From the NCBI GenBank assembly GCA_963781035.1, contig CAWAEN010000006.1:124001-188000 (forward strand): a stretch of DNA of 64,000 nt, written 5' to 3'. The notes below the pieces were generated by a model. It saw nothing but the letters and a program-made list of their open reading frames with translations, ran no database searches and was not told the DNA's origin. The DNA comes from SZUA-35 sp963781035. Lineage in GTDB: Bacteria; Actinomycetota; Acidimicrobiia; Acidimicrobiales; SZUA-35. Position 1 is the first letter of the stretch; each line of letters opens with the position of its first letter. The translations under genes were made by a program, and so were the position numbers. Shown piece by piece: positions 18,381-26,769 of this stretch.

Positions 18381-19923
18381 ATGCGCCGTTGTGTGGAGGA
18401 TCGGCGACTCGGCGTCGCCATTGCCCTGGTCGTTGGATCTCTGTTGCTGTGGGTGACCCCTGCGGCGGGGGACTGGGAGCACCCGGTCGAGGCGGAGGTG
18501 GTTGATCCCTTCCGTCCTCCGGCCTCTCGTTTCGGTGCCGGGAATCGGGGGCTCGAGTACGGAACGGCAGGCGGGGAAATGGTGGGAGCGGTCGACGGCG
18601 GAACAGTGGTGTTCGCCGGCGCGGTGGGCCTTCGCCGACATGTGGTGGTCGACCATGGCAACGGCCTGCGATCGACGTATGCGTTCGTGTCGTCGACGTC
18701 GGTCGTCCGGGGCCAAGTGGTGCGCCAGGGCCAAGCTGTCGCTGTCGCCGACCGCGGATTCCATCTGACGGCCCGGCTTGGATCTGAATACGTCGATCCC
18801 ATGCTCCTCATGCGCGGCGCCGAGGTCGTCGTGCACCTCGTCCCCGGTGCGCTGCCCACCATCCGAGCGACCGAGGTCGGAGCCGGCAACGGGGTTCACC
18901 CCCTGGCTGCCGTGCTCGATGCCGCCGGCGACCTCCGCCTCTCTCGTCAGTTCGAAACCCTTGCCGATGCCGCCTCCGAGTGGCACCACGAGGACTGCAC
19001 CACAGACGACCGCGCCGTCGCCGCGCCGGCCGGCCCGGCTGCGATGGGGCAGCGACTGCTCATCCAGGTCGGTGGCCTCGGCACGAGCAGCGATGGAGCG
19101 TCGATCGGCGAACTCGACCACGAGGCGCTCGGCTACGACCCCGATCACGTGGTGGGTTTCAGCTACGCCGGCGGGTGCACCCCGGAGGCATTCGGTGGTG
19201 TCGCAAGCGAGCTCAGTCGTCAGCTCGGCGGAACCGAGCTACGGCCCCGAGGACACGTTCCAGAGCATCGAGATCTCGGCCACGCATCTGGCCGATCTCG
19301 TCCAATCGGTGGCTGCCGCTCGGCCAGGTCAACCGATTGACATCGCGGCCCACAGCCTCGGTGGGGTGGTGACCAGGCGGGCGATCGAGATGCTCGACGC
19401 CAGAACCGGCCTCGGTTCCCTCGACGTCGTCATCACGATCGCGTCGCCCCACGGCGGTGCCGACCTTGCCACTGCTGCGGTCGCCACGGCGGGGAGTACG
19501 CGGGTCGAGTCGTGGATCGACCCGGCGATCGGAGACGCCGGTGACTTCAGGACGTCCGACGCTGTGGTCGACATCGCCGAGGCAGGCGGTGGAGGAGTGG
19601 TCGACCCGTCGCCCCCGCCCGATGGAATCTCGGTCATTGCCGTTGCCGGCGCCACCGATCTCGTCGTCGCAGGCGAGCATGCGCGGTGGGAGGGCGCCAC
19701 GAACGTCGTCGTGCCGACGCCTCTGATGGACGCCCCGGCGGTGCATGGCGCACTTCCCGGAATGCCGGAAGTCCAGCGCGAGATGGAGCTCGCCATCGCC
19801 GGAGCGGCGCCCCGCTGCGTCGGTCTGTTGACCGTGCTCGGCTCGGCGCTGCAAGGGCAAGGCATCTCGGCTGTCGAAGACAGCGTCACCCTGCTTGCCG
19901 GCTTGGCCCGGTGGGTGCTGTGA
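18381..19923 (+). CDS. Exported degenerate LytM/M23 domain fused to alpha/beta hydrolase (one frameshift)
   Basis: ATG 18381 follows GAGGTGAGGAGG. A signal peptide (GVAIALVVGSLLLWVTPAAG) is followed by a LytM-like fold: RFGAGNRGLEYG, then HVVVDHGNGLRSTYAFVSS and GFHLTARLGSEYVDP. Zinc ligands usual for M23 (H-x-x-x-D; H-L-H) are replaced by N, E and F/T, so this domain is probably non-catalytic. From about residue 220 an alpha/beta-hydrolase fold follows, with IDIAAHSLGGVVTRRAIEML holding the nucleophile elbow (serine ~325) and ASPHGGADLA after it. One extra base near 19239 (gag-C-tac) shifts the frame; removing it joins both parts into ~513 residues. The role is unknown, perhaps cell-wall-tethered lipid or ester hydrolysis. 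Confidence 0.75.
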
Positions 19924-19981
19924 GACGGTGGGTGCTGTGAGAATGGGCGTCGTGTGATGGGCTCGGAATGATCTTCTGCCG

Positions 19982-20371
19982 GTGCGTGTTTTCACGCCCG
20001 TGACCGACAAGCCCTCCGACATCGAGACCTCCGACATCGACCCCTCCGGCATCGCGCTCGATGTAGCGCCTGGCGATCCGGCGCCGATCACTCACCGGGT
20101 GGTCGAGCGGTCAGACGATCAACGGTTCGAGCTGTTGATCGGCGAAGAGGTGGTCAGCTTCGCCACCTACTCGGTGCGGACGGAGGGAGTCGTCGTGGTG
20201 CCCCATGTCGAGACTCGTGTCGATCACCGCGGGCGTGGTCATGCCGCCCAGCTGATGGACGGGATGCTCGGACTCCTGCGCTCGAGCGGTCGGCAGATCG
20301 TGCCGCTGTGTCCGTTCGCCGCCGACCACGTTCGATCGGACGCCGGGCACCACGACCTGCTGGCCGACTGA
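19982..20371 (+). CDS. GNAT-like N-acetyltransferase (small CG-type)
   Basis: GTG 19982 (VRVFTPVTDKPSD) starts a 129-residue protein. The region VVVVPHVETRVDHRGRGHAA holds the acetyl-CoA-binding R/Q-x-x-G-x-G/A signature (RGRGHAAQL), followed by LLRSSGRQIVPLCPFAADHV, the ending typical of the small Acetyltransf_CG family. An acidic, Thr/Asp-rich N-terminal ~35 residues precede the fold. Members are cytosolic and their substrates are mostly unknown. It lies between the LytM/hydrolase gene and rpsB, with no overlap on either side. Confidence 0.75.
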   Translation: MRVFTPVTDKPSDIETSDIDPSGIALDVAPGDPAPITHRVVERSDDQRFELLIGEEVVSFATYSVRTEGVVVVPHVETRVDHRGRGHAAQLMDGMLGLLRSSGRQIVPLCPFAADHVRSDAGHHDLLAD

Positions 20372-20394
20372 TCGGTTTCGTCCGCTCGTCGCCG

Positions 20395-20400
20395 TACACT
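20395..20400 (+). promoter_or_regulatory. Putative -10 box (TACACT) for rpsB-tsf
   Basis: TACACT lies in the 154-bp gap before rpsB. Transcription from it would give a ~120-nt leader, in keeping with the regulated leaders common for rpsB. The -35 region (tcggtt) is poor. Confidence 0.3.
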
Positions 20401-20525
20401 CGCATGTCGGCTCGATCGAGTCGAAAACCTACCAATCCGGTCCGTGGGATATCCACGGTCACTGCCAGCCCGGCGTTCGCGCCGAATCGGAAGTGCCCCA
20501 CGGCCGTACAACCGAAGGAAACAAC

Positions 20526-21568
20526 GTGACTGCAGTCGTCACCATGAAGCAATTGCTCGATGCCGGCGTCCACTTCGGACACCAGACCCGACGCTGGAAT
20601 CCGAAGATGAAGCGATTCATCCACGGCGAGCGCAGCGGGATCTACATCCTCGACCTCGTCGAGTCGCTGAACCGTATCGAGAAGGCCTACACCTACGTCC
20701 GTGACACCGTTGCCGATGGTGGCACCGTGCTCTTCGTCGGTACCAAGAAGCAGGCCCAGGAGCCGATTCGTCGTTATGCCGAGTCAGTCGGCATGCCGTA
20801 CGTCGACCAGCGTTGGCTCGGTGGCATGCTCACCAACTACCAGACCATCTCCAAGCGGGTCTCCAAGTTGGTCGAGTACGAGCGCATGCGGGCCGCCGGC
20901 GACTTCGAAGAGATGCCGAAGAAGGAAGCGCTTCGCTACACCCGTGAGCTCGAGAAGCTCGACCGCAACATCGGCGGCATCAAGACCATGGGCAAGCAGC
21001 CGTCGGTCGTCTTCGTGATGGACACGATCAAGGAGCACATCGCAGTCACCGAGGCTCGCAAGCTCGGTATCCCGATCGTTGCCGTGGTCGACACCAACTG
21101 CGACCCCGATCTCATCACGTTCCCGATCCCGGGCAACGACGACGCCATCAGGTCAGCCGACCTCATGACCCGCGTCATCGCCGAGGCTGTCGCCGAAGGC
21201 AAGCTCATGTACGCCCACAAGACCGGCGCCCCCGAGACGCCGGCCGAGCGTTCGCCAGAGCAGGAAGCCGAGATCGCAGCCCAGCAGGCCGCAGCTCGCA
21301 ACGCCGCGGCCGCCGCTGCTGCCGAGCGTGAAGCCCGAGTTGCTGCTGCCAAGGCAGACGCCGATGCGAAGGCAACCGAAGCGCCGGCCGAGGAAGCCGC
21401 CGCCGAGGAAGCCCCGGTCGCTGCGGAAGCCGCCGGCCGAGGAAGCACCGCGTCGCCGAGGAGGCCCCGGTCGCTGCGGAGGAAGCACCTGCCGCCGAAG
21501 CGCCCGCCGCCGAGGAGCCAGCAGCTGAGGCCGCACCGGCCGACGATGCACCCGCCGACGATGCCTGA
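20526..21568 (+). CDS. rpsB: 30S ribosomal protein S2 with long Ala/Glu tail (two 1-nt insertions)
   Basis: GTG 20526 (VTAVVTMKQLLDAGVHFGHQ) gives the canonical S2 N-terminus; ATG 20544 is an internal alternative. Family segments include IYILDLVESLNRIEKAY, VLFVGTKKQAQEPI, VDQRWLGGMLTNYQTI and GIPIVAVVDTNCDPDLI. Beyond the ~240-residue core a tail rich in Ala, Glu and Pro repeats (AEEAP units) continues. Extra bases near 21431 and 21451 break the tail; with both removed the frame ends in APADDAPADDA and TGA 21566-21568. S2 binds the 30S with S1. It is the standard partner of tsf downstream. Confidence 0.93.
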
Positions 21569-21624
21569 TCGGGTCCACCCGGTCGCCACCGAACTCACGC
21601 ACACGTACGAACAAGGAAACACAG

Positions 21625-22404
21625 ATGGCTGATTTCAGCGCGAAAGACGTTCAGGAGCTCCGCAAGTCGACGGGCGCCGGAATGATGGACTCGAAGAAGG
21701 CTCTCACCGAAGCCGACGGCGACATGGAAGCGGCGGTGCAGATCCTGCGGGAGAAGGGTCTCGCGAAGGCGAGCAAGCTCTCCGACCGCGAGAACAGCGA
21801 GGGTGTGGTCGCCGTCGCCCAGAACGACTCGGGCGCCGCACTCGTGTACCTCAAGTCCGAGACCGACTTCTCGGCCAAGTCAGACGACTTCCAATCGTTC
21901 GTCCAGAAGCTGGCCGACGCCGTGCTCGCCGACGGCGAGGCCGCTGTTGCATCACTCGATGCCGAGCTCGAGGAGCTCAAGCTCAGCTTGAAGGAGAACA
22001 TCGAGGTCGGCACCGCCGTCCGCTACGAAGCGGCCGAGGGCAAGGTCATCGATGCCTACCTGCACGGTGGTGGTCGGGCCGGAGTCCTCATCGAGGGTGA
22101 AGGCGTGGATGCCGATCTCCTCCACGAGATCGCCCTCCACGTGGCGTTCGCAAAACCGAGCTATCTCGTCCGCGACGATGTGCCGGCCGACGAAGTCGAG
22201 AAGGAGCGCTCGGCGCTCCTCGAGATCACGAAGAACGAAGGCAAGCCCGAAGCGGCCTGGGACAAGATCGTCGACGGCCGGGTGAACGCCTGGTTCGCCG
22301 ATCGGGTGCTTGTCGAGCAGGGCATGTTCGGCGAGAAGGAGAAGGTGTCGGACAAGCTCGGCGCCGGCTCCCTCACTCGCTTCGTGATGGCGATGGTCGG
22401 CTGA
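21625..22404 (+). CDS. tsf: Translation elongation factor Ts
   Basis: EF-Ts is the nucleotide exchange factor for EF-Tu. ATG 21625 gives MADFSAKDVQELRKSTGAGM with the UBA-like N-terminal signature (L-R-x-x-T-G-A-G-M-M-D-x-K-K-A-L). The core segments KSETDFSAKSDDFQSFVQ, LHGGGRAGVLIEGEG and LHVAFAKPSYLVRDDVP follow. The 259-residue frame is intact, with normal length. It follows rpsB as in nearly all bacteria. Confidence 0.97.
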   Translation: MADFSAKDVQELRKSTGAGMMDSKKALTEADGDMEAAVQILREKGLAKASKLSDRENSEGVVAVAQNDSGAALVYLKSETDFSAKSDDFQSFVQKLADAVLADGEAAVASLDAELEELKLSLKENIEVGTAVRYEAAEGKVIDAYLHGGGRAGVLIEGEGVDADLLHEIALHVAFAKPSYLVRDDVPADEVEKERSALLEITKNEGKPEAAWDKIVDGRVNAWFADRVLVEQGMFGEKEKVSDKLGAGSLTRFVMAMVG

Positions 22405-22439
22405 CCACTCGAGCGGGGTGATCACACCCAAAATCGTCG

Positions 22440-22472
22440 ACGGCCTCGGGGCGATAGTCTCCCCGAGGCCGT
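22440..22472 (+). terminator. GC-rich hairpin between tsf and pyrH
   Basis: The 12-bp arms ACGGCCTCGGGG (22440-22451) and CCCCGAGGCCGT (22461-22472) are perfect complements around a nine-base loop, followed by ttcgcgtct without a long T-run. It may terminate rpsB-tsf transcripts, or be an attenuator or stability hairpin in front of pyrH, whose AGGAG ribosome site follows. Confidence 0.6.
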
Positions 22473-22506
22473 TTCGCGTCTAGCGACACAGGACCTCAGG
22501 AGAATC

Positions 22507-23238
22507 ATGACCGAGACACCTTCACCCAAATACCAGCGAGTGTTGCTGAAGCTCTCCGGTGAGGCGTTCGCCGGCGGGAAGGGCTTCGGAATCGACGGTA
22601 CGGTCCTGCAGAAGATCGCCAATGACATCGCCGACGCTCGGAACAACCTCGGCGTCGAGGTCGCGGTGGTTGTCGGAGGCGGCAACATCTGGAGAGGCAT
22701 TTCCGGCGCCGAGGGTGGTTTCGACCGGGCCCAAGCGGACTACATGGGCATGCTGGCCACGGTGATGAACGCGTTGGCGCTGCAGGACGTGTTGGAGCAG
22801 AAGGACATCCCCACCCGAACGCAGTCAGCCATCCGGATGCCCCAGGTGGCCGAGGAGTACATCCGACGCCGAGCGATTCGTCACATGGAGAAGGGGCGCG
22901 TCGTCATCTTTGCCGCCGGTACCGGAAATCCCTTCTTCACGACCGACACCACCGCCGCGCTGCGGGCCGTCGAGATCGACGCCGACGTGTTGATGAAGGG
23001 CACCCACGGTGGAGTCGACGGCATCTACACCGACGATCCGCGCACCCATCCGGAGGCCACGAAGATCGACTCGCTCAGCTACCTCGATGTGCTGAACAAG
23101 GGCATCAAGGTCATGGACTCCACCGCCATCACGCACTGCATGGAGCACAAGATGCCGATCATCGTGTTCGACCTCATGGCAGATGGCAACCTCCACAAGC
23201 TGCTCACGGGTTCGTCGATCGGTACATTGGTCGAATGA
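22507..23238 (+). CDS. pyrH: UMP kinase
   Basis: PyrH phosphorylates UMP to UDP and is usually a UTP-inhibited, GTP-activated hexamer. ATG 22507, preceded by AGGAG, gives MTETPSPKYQRVLLKLSGEA. The amino acid kinase motifs are VVVGGGNIWRG, MGMLATVMNALALQDVLEQ, FAAGTGNPFFTTDTTAALRA and MKGTHGGVDGIYTDDPRTHP. The length is 243 residues, as usual. The stop overlaps the frr start (ATGA, 23235-23238). Confidence 0.97.
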   Translation: MTETPSPKYQRVLLKLSGEAFAGGKGFGIDGTVLQKIANDIADARNNLGVEVAVVVGGGNIWRGISGAEGGFDRAQADYMGMLATVMNALALQDVLEQKDIPTRTQSAIRMPQVAEEYIRRRAIRHMEKGRVVIFAAGTGNPFFTTDTTAALRAVEIDADVLMKGTHGGVDGIYTDDPRTHPEATKIDSLSYLDVLNKGIKVMDSTAITHCMEHKMPIIVFDLMADGNLHKLLTGSSIGTLVE

Positions 23239-23801
23239 GCGAGCTCATCGAGATGGTCATCGACGACGCCACCGAGCGGATGGAGAAAGCGATCACCCAT
23301 GCGCGCACGGAGTTCTCGGGCATTCGGTCGGGTCGGGCAGCTCCCCAGCTGGTCGAGCGCATCTCTGTCGAGGCATACGGGGTCGACATGAAGATCCTCG
23401 AGCTGGCCACCGTTTCGATTCCCGAGGCTCGCCAGTTGATGGTCACACCGCATGATCCGTCGAATCTCGAAGCGATCGAGAAGGGCATTCGCAGCTCCGA
23501 CCTGGGCTTGTCGCCCTCCAACGACGGGCGCTCGATCAGGCTGAACTTCCCGCCTCTCACCGAAGAGCGGCGCAAGGAACTGGTGCGACTCGTGAAGTCC
23601 ATGGCGGAGGACGGCCGTATCGCCATCCGCAATGTGCGGCGCGATGCGCGCAAGGATCTGGAGTCGGCGGAGAAGGATGGGGCATTCTCCTCAGACGATT
23701 TGGTGCGGGCCGAGAAAGAACTCGACAGGCTCACCCAGGAAAGCGAAGCGGCGGTCGACAAAGCGCTAGCAGATAAAGAAGACGAACTCCTCGAGGTCTG
23801 A
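23235..23801 (+). CDS. frr: Ribosome recycling factor
   Basis: RRF splits post-termination ribosomes with EF-G. The 188-residue frame starts at ATG 23235. Signature parts are RMEKAITHARTEFSGIRSGR, YGVDMKILELATVSIPEARQ, DLGLSPSNDGRSIRLNFPPL and EERRKELVRLVKSMAEDGRI. It overlaps pyrH by four bases, a conserved pairing. cdsA starts 57 bases downstream. Confidence 0.97.
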   Translation: MSELIEMVIDDATERMEKAITHARTEFSGIRSGRAAPQLVERISVEAYGVDMKILELATVSIPEARQLMVTPHDPSNLEAIEKGIRSSDLGLSPSNDGRSIRLNFPPLTEERRKELVRLVKSMAEDGRIAIRNVRRDARKDLESAEKDGAFSSDDLVRAEKELDRLTQESEAAVDKALADKEDELLEV

Positions 23802-23858
23802 GCATCTCGTTTCACTCACGACGTCTGCCGTGCTCGGCGGGCGCACCAAGGAACTGAC

Positions 23859-25433
23859 GTGGCCGACGACCGCACCGACAACGAAGACGTAACGACGGCG
23901 AAGGGGATCTTCGAGATCTTCGAGCCGCCACCCGAGATCGATCCAAATCGCTTCGGGCTGATCCCGGTCGTACCGGACGACGGTTCTCTGCCGGCTGAGG
24001 ACGACCAGGATTCCCACATCGACCTGAGCGATGGCAACGATGTCCCGGCCGGCGCTGCCGAGGCCGGAGACGCCACCATCTCGTCGATCTTCGGTTTCGA
24101 GCCGATCGAGGGCCAATCGTCCGCGCCCGGCGAAGCAGAGCCCGATACCGACGACGGCACGGCATCGGTCCTCGAGTTGGCCAAGGCGGCCGACCCGTCG
24201 ACCGGCGAGGCCGACCTCGACGCACCGAGCGGTTCTGGCGCACCGAGCGGTTCTGACGCACCGAGCGGTTCTGACGCACCGAGCGGTTCTGACGCACCGA
24301 GCGGTTCTGACGCACCGAGCGGTTCTGACCTGCCGCACTGGACCGCTCCGGCAACGGGCATGGTCCCCAAGATCATCGCCGGCGATCGCGACGCGGTCGA
24401 AGGATGGGCTGAGGTCTCCGGCCCTCGCTGGCACGGGGAAGGCCCGCAGTGGGCGGGCGACGATCTCGAAGCGGTGTTCGCTGATGAAGACGGTGTCGGC
24501 GGTCCCCGTCGTGTCACCATCGACGACGACGATCACCCCGACGTTCCCGGTGCTGCCGGTTCGCCGCAGCGCCCCGAGTCCGCGGCGGCCCGTGCTGCGC
24601 AGCGGCCGGTGGTCGAGGTGGACGCCGGCCGCAACATGGGTCAGGCGATCGGTGTGGGCGTGGCGTTCGCCATCGTTGCTTCCGCCGCGTTGTGGGCAGG
24701 CAAACCAACCACCCTCGCCTTGATCGTGGGTGTTGTGGTGCTCGCGGCCGTCGAGGTCTTCGGGGCCATGCGTAAGGCCGGACTCCACCCGGCGACCCTG
24801 CTCGGCATCGTTGCCAGTGCTGCGCTTCCGCTGGCGGCGTATCACCGTGGCCACGCCGGTTTCACGCTCGTCATCGCGTTGTCGGTCGTCGCCAGTGCGC
24901 TGTGGTATCTGTCCGGCGCCGACACGCAGCGTCCCGCGGGCAACATCGGGCTGACCATGCTCGGTATCACCTGGGTCGGCGGCTTGGCTGCCTTCGCCTC
25001 GTTCATCATCCAGTCGGCGGGTGGGATCCAGCTGCTCCTCGCCACCGTGCTCATCACCGTCGCCTCCGACACCGGTGCCTTGGCCGGCGGGAAGGCCCTC
25101 GGCAGTACGCCGTTCCATTCTGCGAGTCCGAACAAGACCTGGGAGGGCACCATCGTCGGGCTGATCGCTGCCGTGGTCGCCGGCCTCGTCATTGGCATTC
25201 TCGACATCTCGGTGTTTGCCGACTCACTGACCGATTCGGTGCTGCTCGGACTGACCTGCGGTGTGCTGGTTCCCATCGGTGATCTCACAGAGTCCCTGGT
25301 CAAGCGGGACCTCGGGGTCAAGGACATGGGCAACCTCCTTCCCGGCCACGGAGGCTTCCTCGATCGTGTCGACGGGCTCCTCTTCGCCTTGCCCGGCGCC
25401 TACTACCTCGGCAACGTCCTCGGTCTGCTCTGA
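23859..25433 (+). CDS. cdsA: Phosphatidate cytidylyltransferase with long disordered N-terminal extension
   Basis: CdsA makes CDP-diacylglycerol, the precursor of anionic phospholipids. The C-terminal ~270 residues are the enzyme: about eight membrane helices and the family signature in SASPNKTWEGTIVG, then DLTESLVKRDLGVKDMGNLL and LPGHGGFLDRVDG. Unusually, ~260 residues precede it, acidic, Pro/Gly-rich and probably cytoplasmic and disordered, including six APSGS(D/G) repeats at 24222-24329. GTG 23859 is the only good start in range and no frame change is needed. The extension could be a docking or regulatory tail; related proteins usually carry much shorter N-termini. Confidence 0.92.
   Translation: MADDRTDNEDVTTAKGIFEIFEPPPEIDPNRFGLIPVVPDDGSLPAEDDQDSHIDLSDGNDVPAGAAEAGDATISSIFGFEPIEGQSSAPGEAEPDTDDGTASVLELAKAADPSTGEADLDAPSGSGAPSGSDAPSGSDAPSGSDAPSGSDAPSGSDLPHWTAPATGMVPKIIAGDRDAVEGWAEVSGPRWHGEGPQWAGDDLEAVFADEDGVGGPRRVTIDDDDHPDVPGAAGSPQRPESAAARAAQRPVVEVDAGRNMGQAIGVGVAFAIVASAALWAGKPTTLALIVGVVVLAAVEVFGAMRKAGLHPATLLGIVASAALPLAAYHRGHAGFTLVIALSVVASALWYLSGADTQRPAGNIGLTMLGITWVGGLAAFASFIIQSAGGIQLLLATVLITVASDTGALAGGKALGSTPFHSASPNKTWEGTIVGLIAAVVAGLVIGILDISVFADSLTDSVLLGLTCGVLVPIGDLTESLVKRDLGVKDMGNLLPGHGGFLDRVDGLLFALPGAYYLGNVLGLL
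24222..24329 (+). repeat. 18-bp tandem repeat, six copies, within cdsA
   Basis: The unit gcaccgagcggttctgac encodes A-P-S-G-S-D. Copies start every 18 bp from 24222; the first has ggc (Gly) in place of gac at its end, and the other five are identical. It lies in the disordered N-terminal extension. Confidence 0.95.
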
Positions 25434-25475
25434 CCCTCTCGCCGCTCGCTTTCTCCTGGCTTTCGGGTCAGGGGA

Positions 25476-25481
25476 TACGCT
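25476..25481 (+). promoter_or_regulatory. Putative -10 box (TACGCT) of dxr
   Basis: TACGCT ends six bases before GTG 25488, the spacing expected for a leaderless transcript beginning at the start codon. Confidence 0.4.
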
Positions 25482-25487
25482 CGACCG

Positions 25488-26720
25488 GTGAACAGTTCCG
25501 ACCCCTCCCCGTCCCGCCGTTCGGTGGCGATCGTCGGGAGTACCGGGTCGATCGGTACACAGACGATCGAGGCGATCGCCGACGATCCGGAGCGGTATGA
25601 GGTTGTTGCGCTCGCTGCCGGTTCGTCCGTCGATGTGCTCGTCGAGCAGGTGCGAGTGCTTCGCCCGTCCTTCGTGGCGATCGGGGACGAGGCTGCACTC
25701 GGACCGCTGCGAGACGCCCTTCGGGCGGCCGGGATCGACCATGCGGTCGAGACTGCAGGCGGTCCGGATGGCCTTGCCGAATGTGCGAGGCGGGCCGACA
25801 TCACCGTCAACGGCGTGGTCGGTTTCGCCGGACTCCCCGTCACACTTGCGGCACTCGAAAGTGGGAAGCGGCTCGCTCTGGCCAACAAGGAGTCGCTCAT
25901 CGCCGGCGGCCCTGTCGTTCAGGCGGCGCGCAGGACCCCTGGTGCCGAGCTGGTTCCGGTCGATTCCGAGCATGCTGCGGTGCACCAGTGCCTCCGGGCG
26001 AACGAACGGCCGGAACGGGTGGCGAGGATCCAGCTGACCGCGTCCGGCGGACCCTTCCGGGGCAGGAAACGGAGCGAGCTCGAGGCCGTCACGATCGAAG
26101 ATGCACTGGCGCACCCGACCTGGTCGATGGGCCCCAAGATCACGGTCGACTCGTCGACGCTGATGAACAAGGGGCTCGAGGTCATCGAAGCGAACGAACT
26201 CTTCGGTTCGCCGGCCGGTGCCGAGGGATACGGGCTCGCGATCGACGACATCGACGTCGTCGTCCACCCGCAATCGATCGTGCACTCGATGGTGACCTAC
26301 AGCGACGGATCGACCATCGCACAACTCTCCATGCCGACGATGAAGCTCCCGATCGCCTACGCACTGGCCTACCCAGATCGTTTTCCGGTGCCCTACGGCG
26401 CCATCGATTGGGCAACCCTCGGATCGCTCGACTTCGAAGTGCCCGATCTCGAGTCCTTCCCCTGTCTCGGTCTGGCGTTCGAGGCCGGCCGGATCGGGGG
26501 GACCGCTCCAGCCTGGCTGAGTGCGGCCAACGAGGTCGCCGTCGACGCGTTTCTCAAGAAACGCATCCGATGGGTCGACATCTCCGATGTCAACGCTGCA
26601 GTGCTCGCTGCACATGATGGAGGAATGGGTGACACCCTGGATGGTGTTCTCGCGGGGGATCATCTTGCGAGACGAACCGCCGATGATCTGGTGAACGCTC
26701 TCACACGATCGACCACATGA
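25488..26720 (+). CDS. dxr: 1-deoxy-D-xylulose 5-phosphate reductoisomerase
   Basis: Dxr converts DXP to MEP with NADPH, the committed step of the MEP isoprenoid pathway. GTG 25488 leads to SVAIVGSTGSIGTQTIEAIA (the NADPH fold), LALANKESLIAGGPVV, VPVDSEHAAVHQCL with metal-binding D/E residues, the flexible loop LTASGGPFRGRKRSEL, HPTWSMGPKITVDSSTLMNK and GLEVIEANELF. The frame is intact at 410 residues. It stands in a dxr-rseP-ispG run, so two MEP enzymes flank the site-2 protease. Confidence 0.97.
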   Translation: MNSSDPSPSRRSVAIVGSTGSIGTQTIEAIADDPERYEVVALAAGSSVDVLVEQVRVLRPSFVAIGDEAALGPLRDALRAAGIDHAVETAGGPDGLAECARRADITVNGVVGFAGLPVTLAALESGKRLALANKESLIAGGPVVQAARRTPGAELVPVDSEHAAVHQCLRANERPERVARIQLTASGGPFRGRKRSELEAVTIEDALAHPTWSMGPKITVDSSTLMNKGLEVIEANELFGSPAGAEGYGLAIDDIDVVVHPQSIVHSMVTYSDGSTIAQLSMPTMKLPIAYALAYPDRFPVPYGAIDWATLGSLDFEVPDLESFPCLGLAFEAGRIGGTAPAWLSAANEVAVDAFLKKRIRWVDISDVNAAVLAAHDGGMGDTLDGVLAGDHLARRTADDLVNALTRSTT

Positions 26721-26769
26721 TCAGCTTGCTCTTGAACCAACGGATACAGATGCAGATGAACGGACTTCG

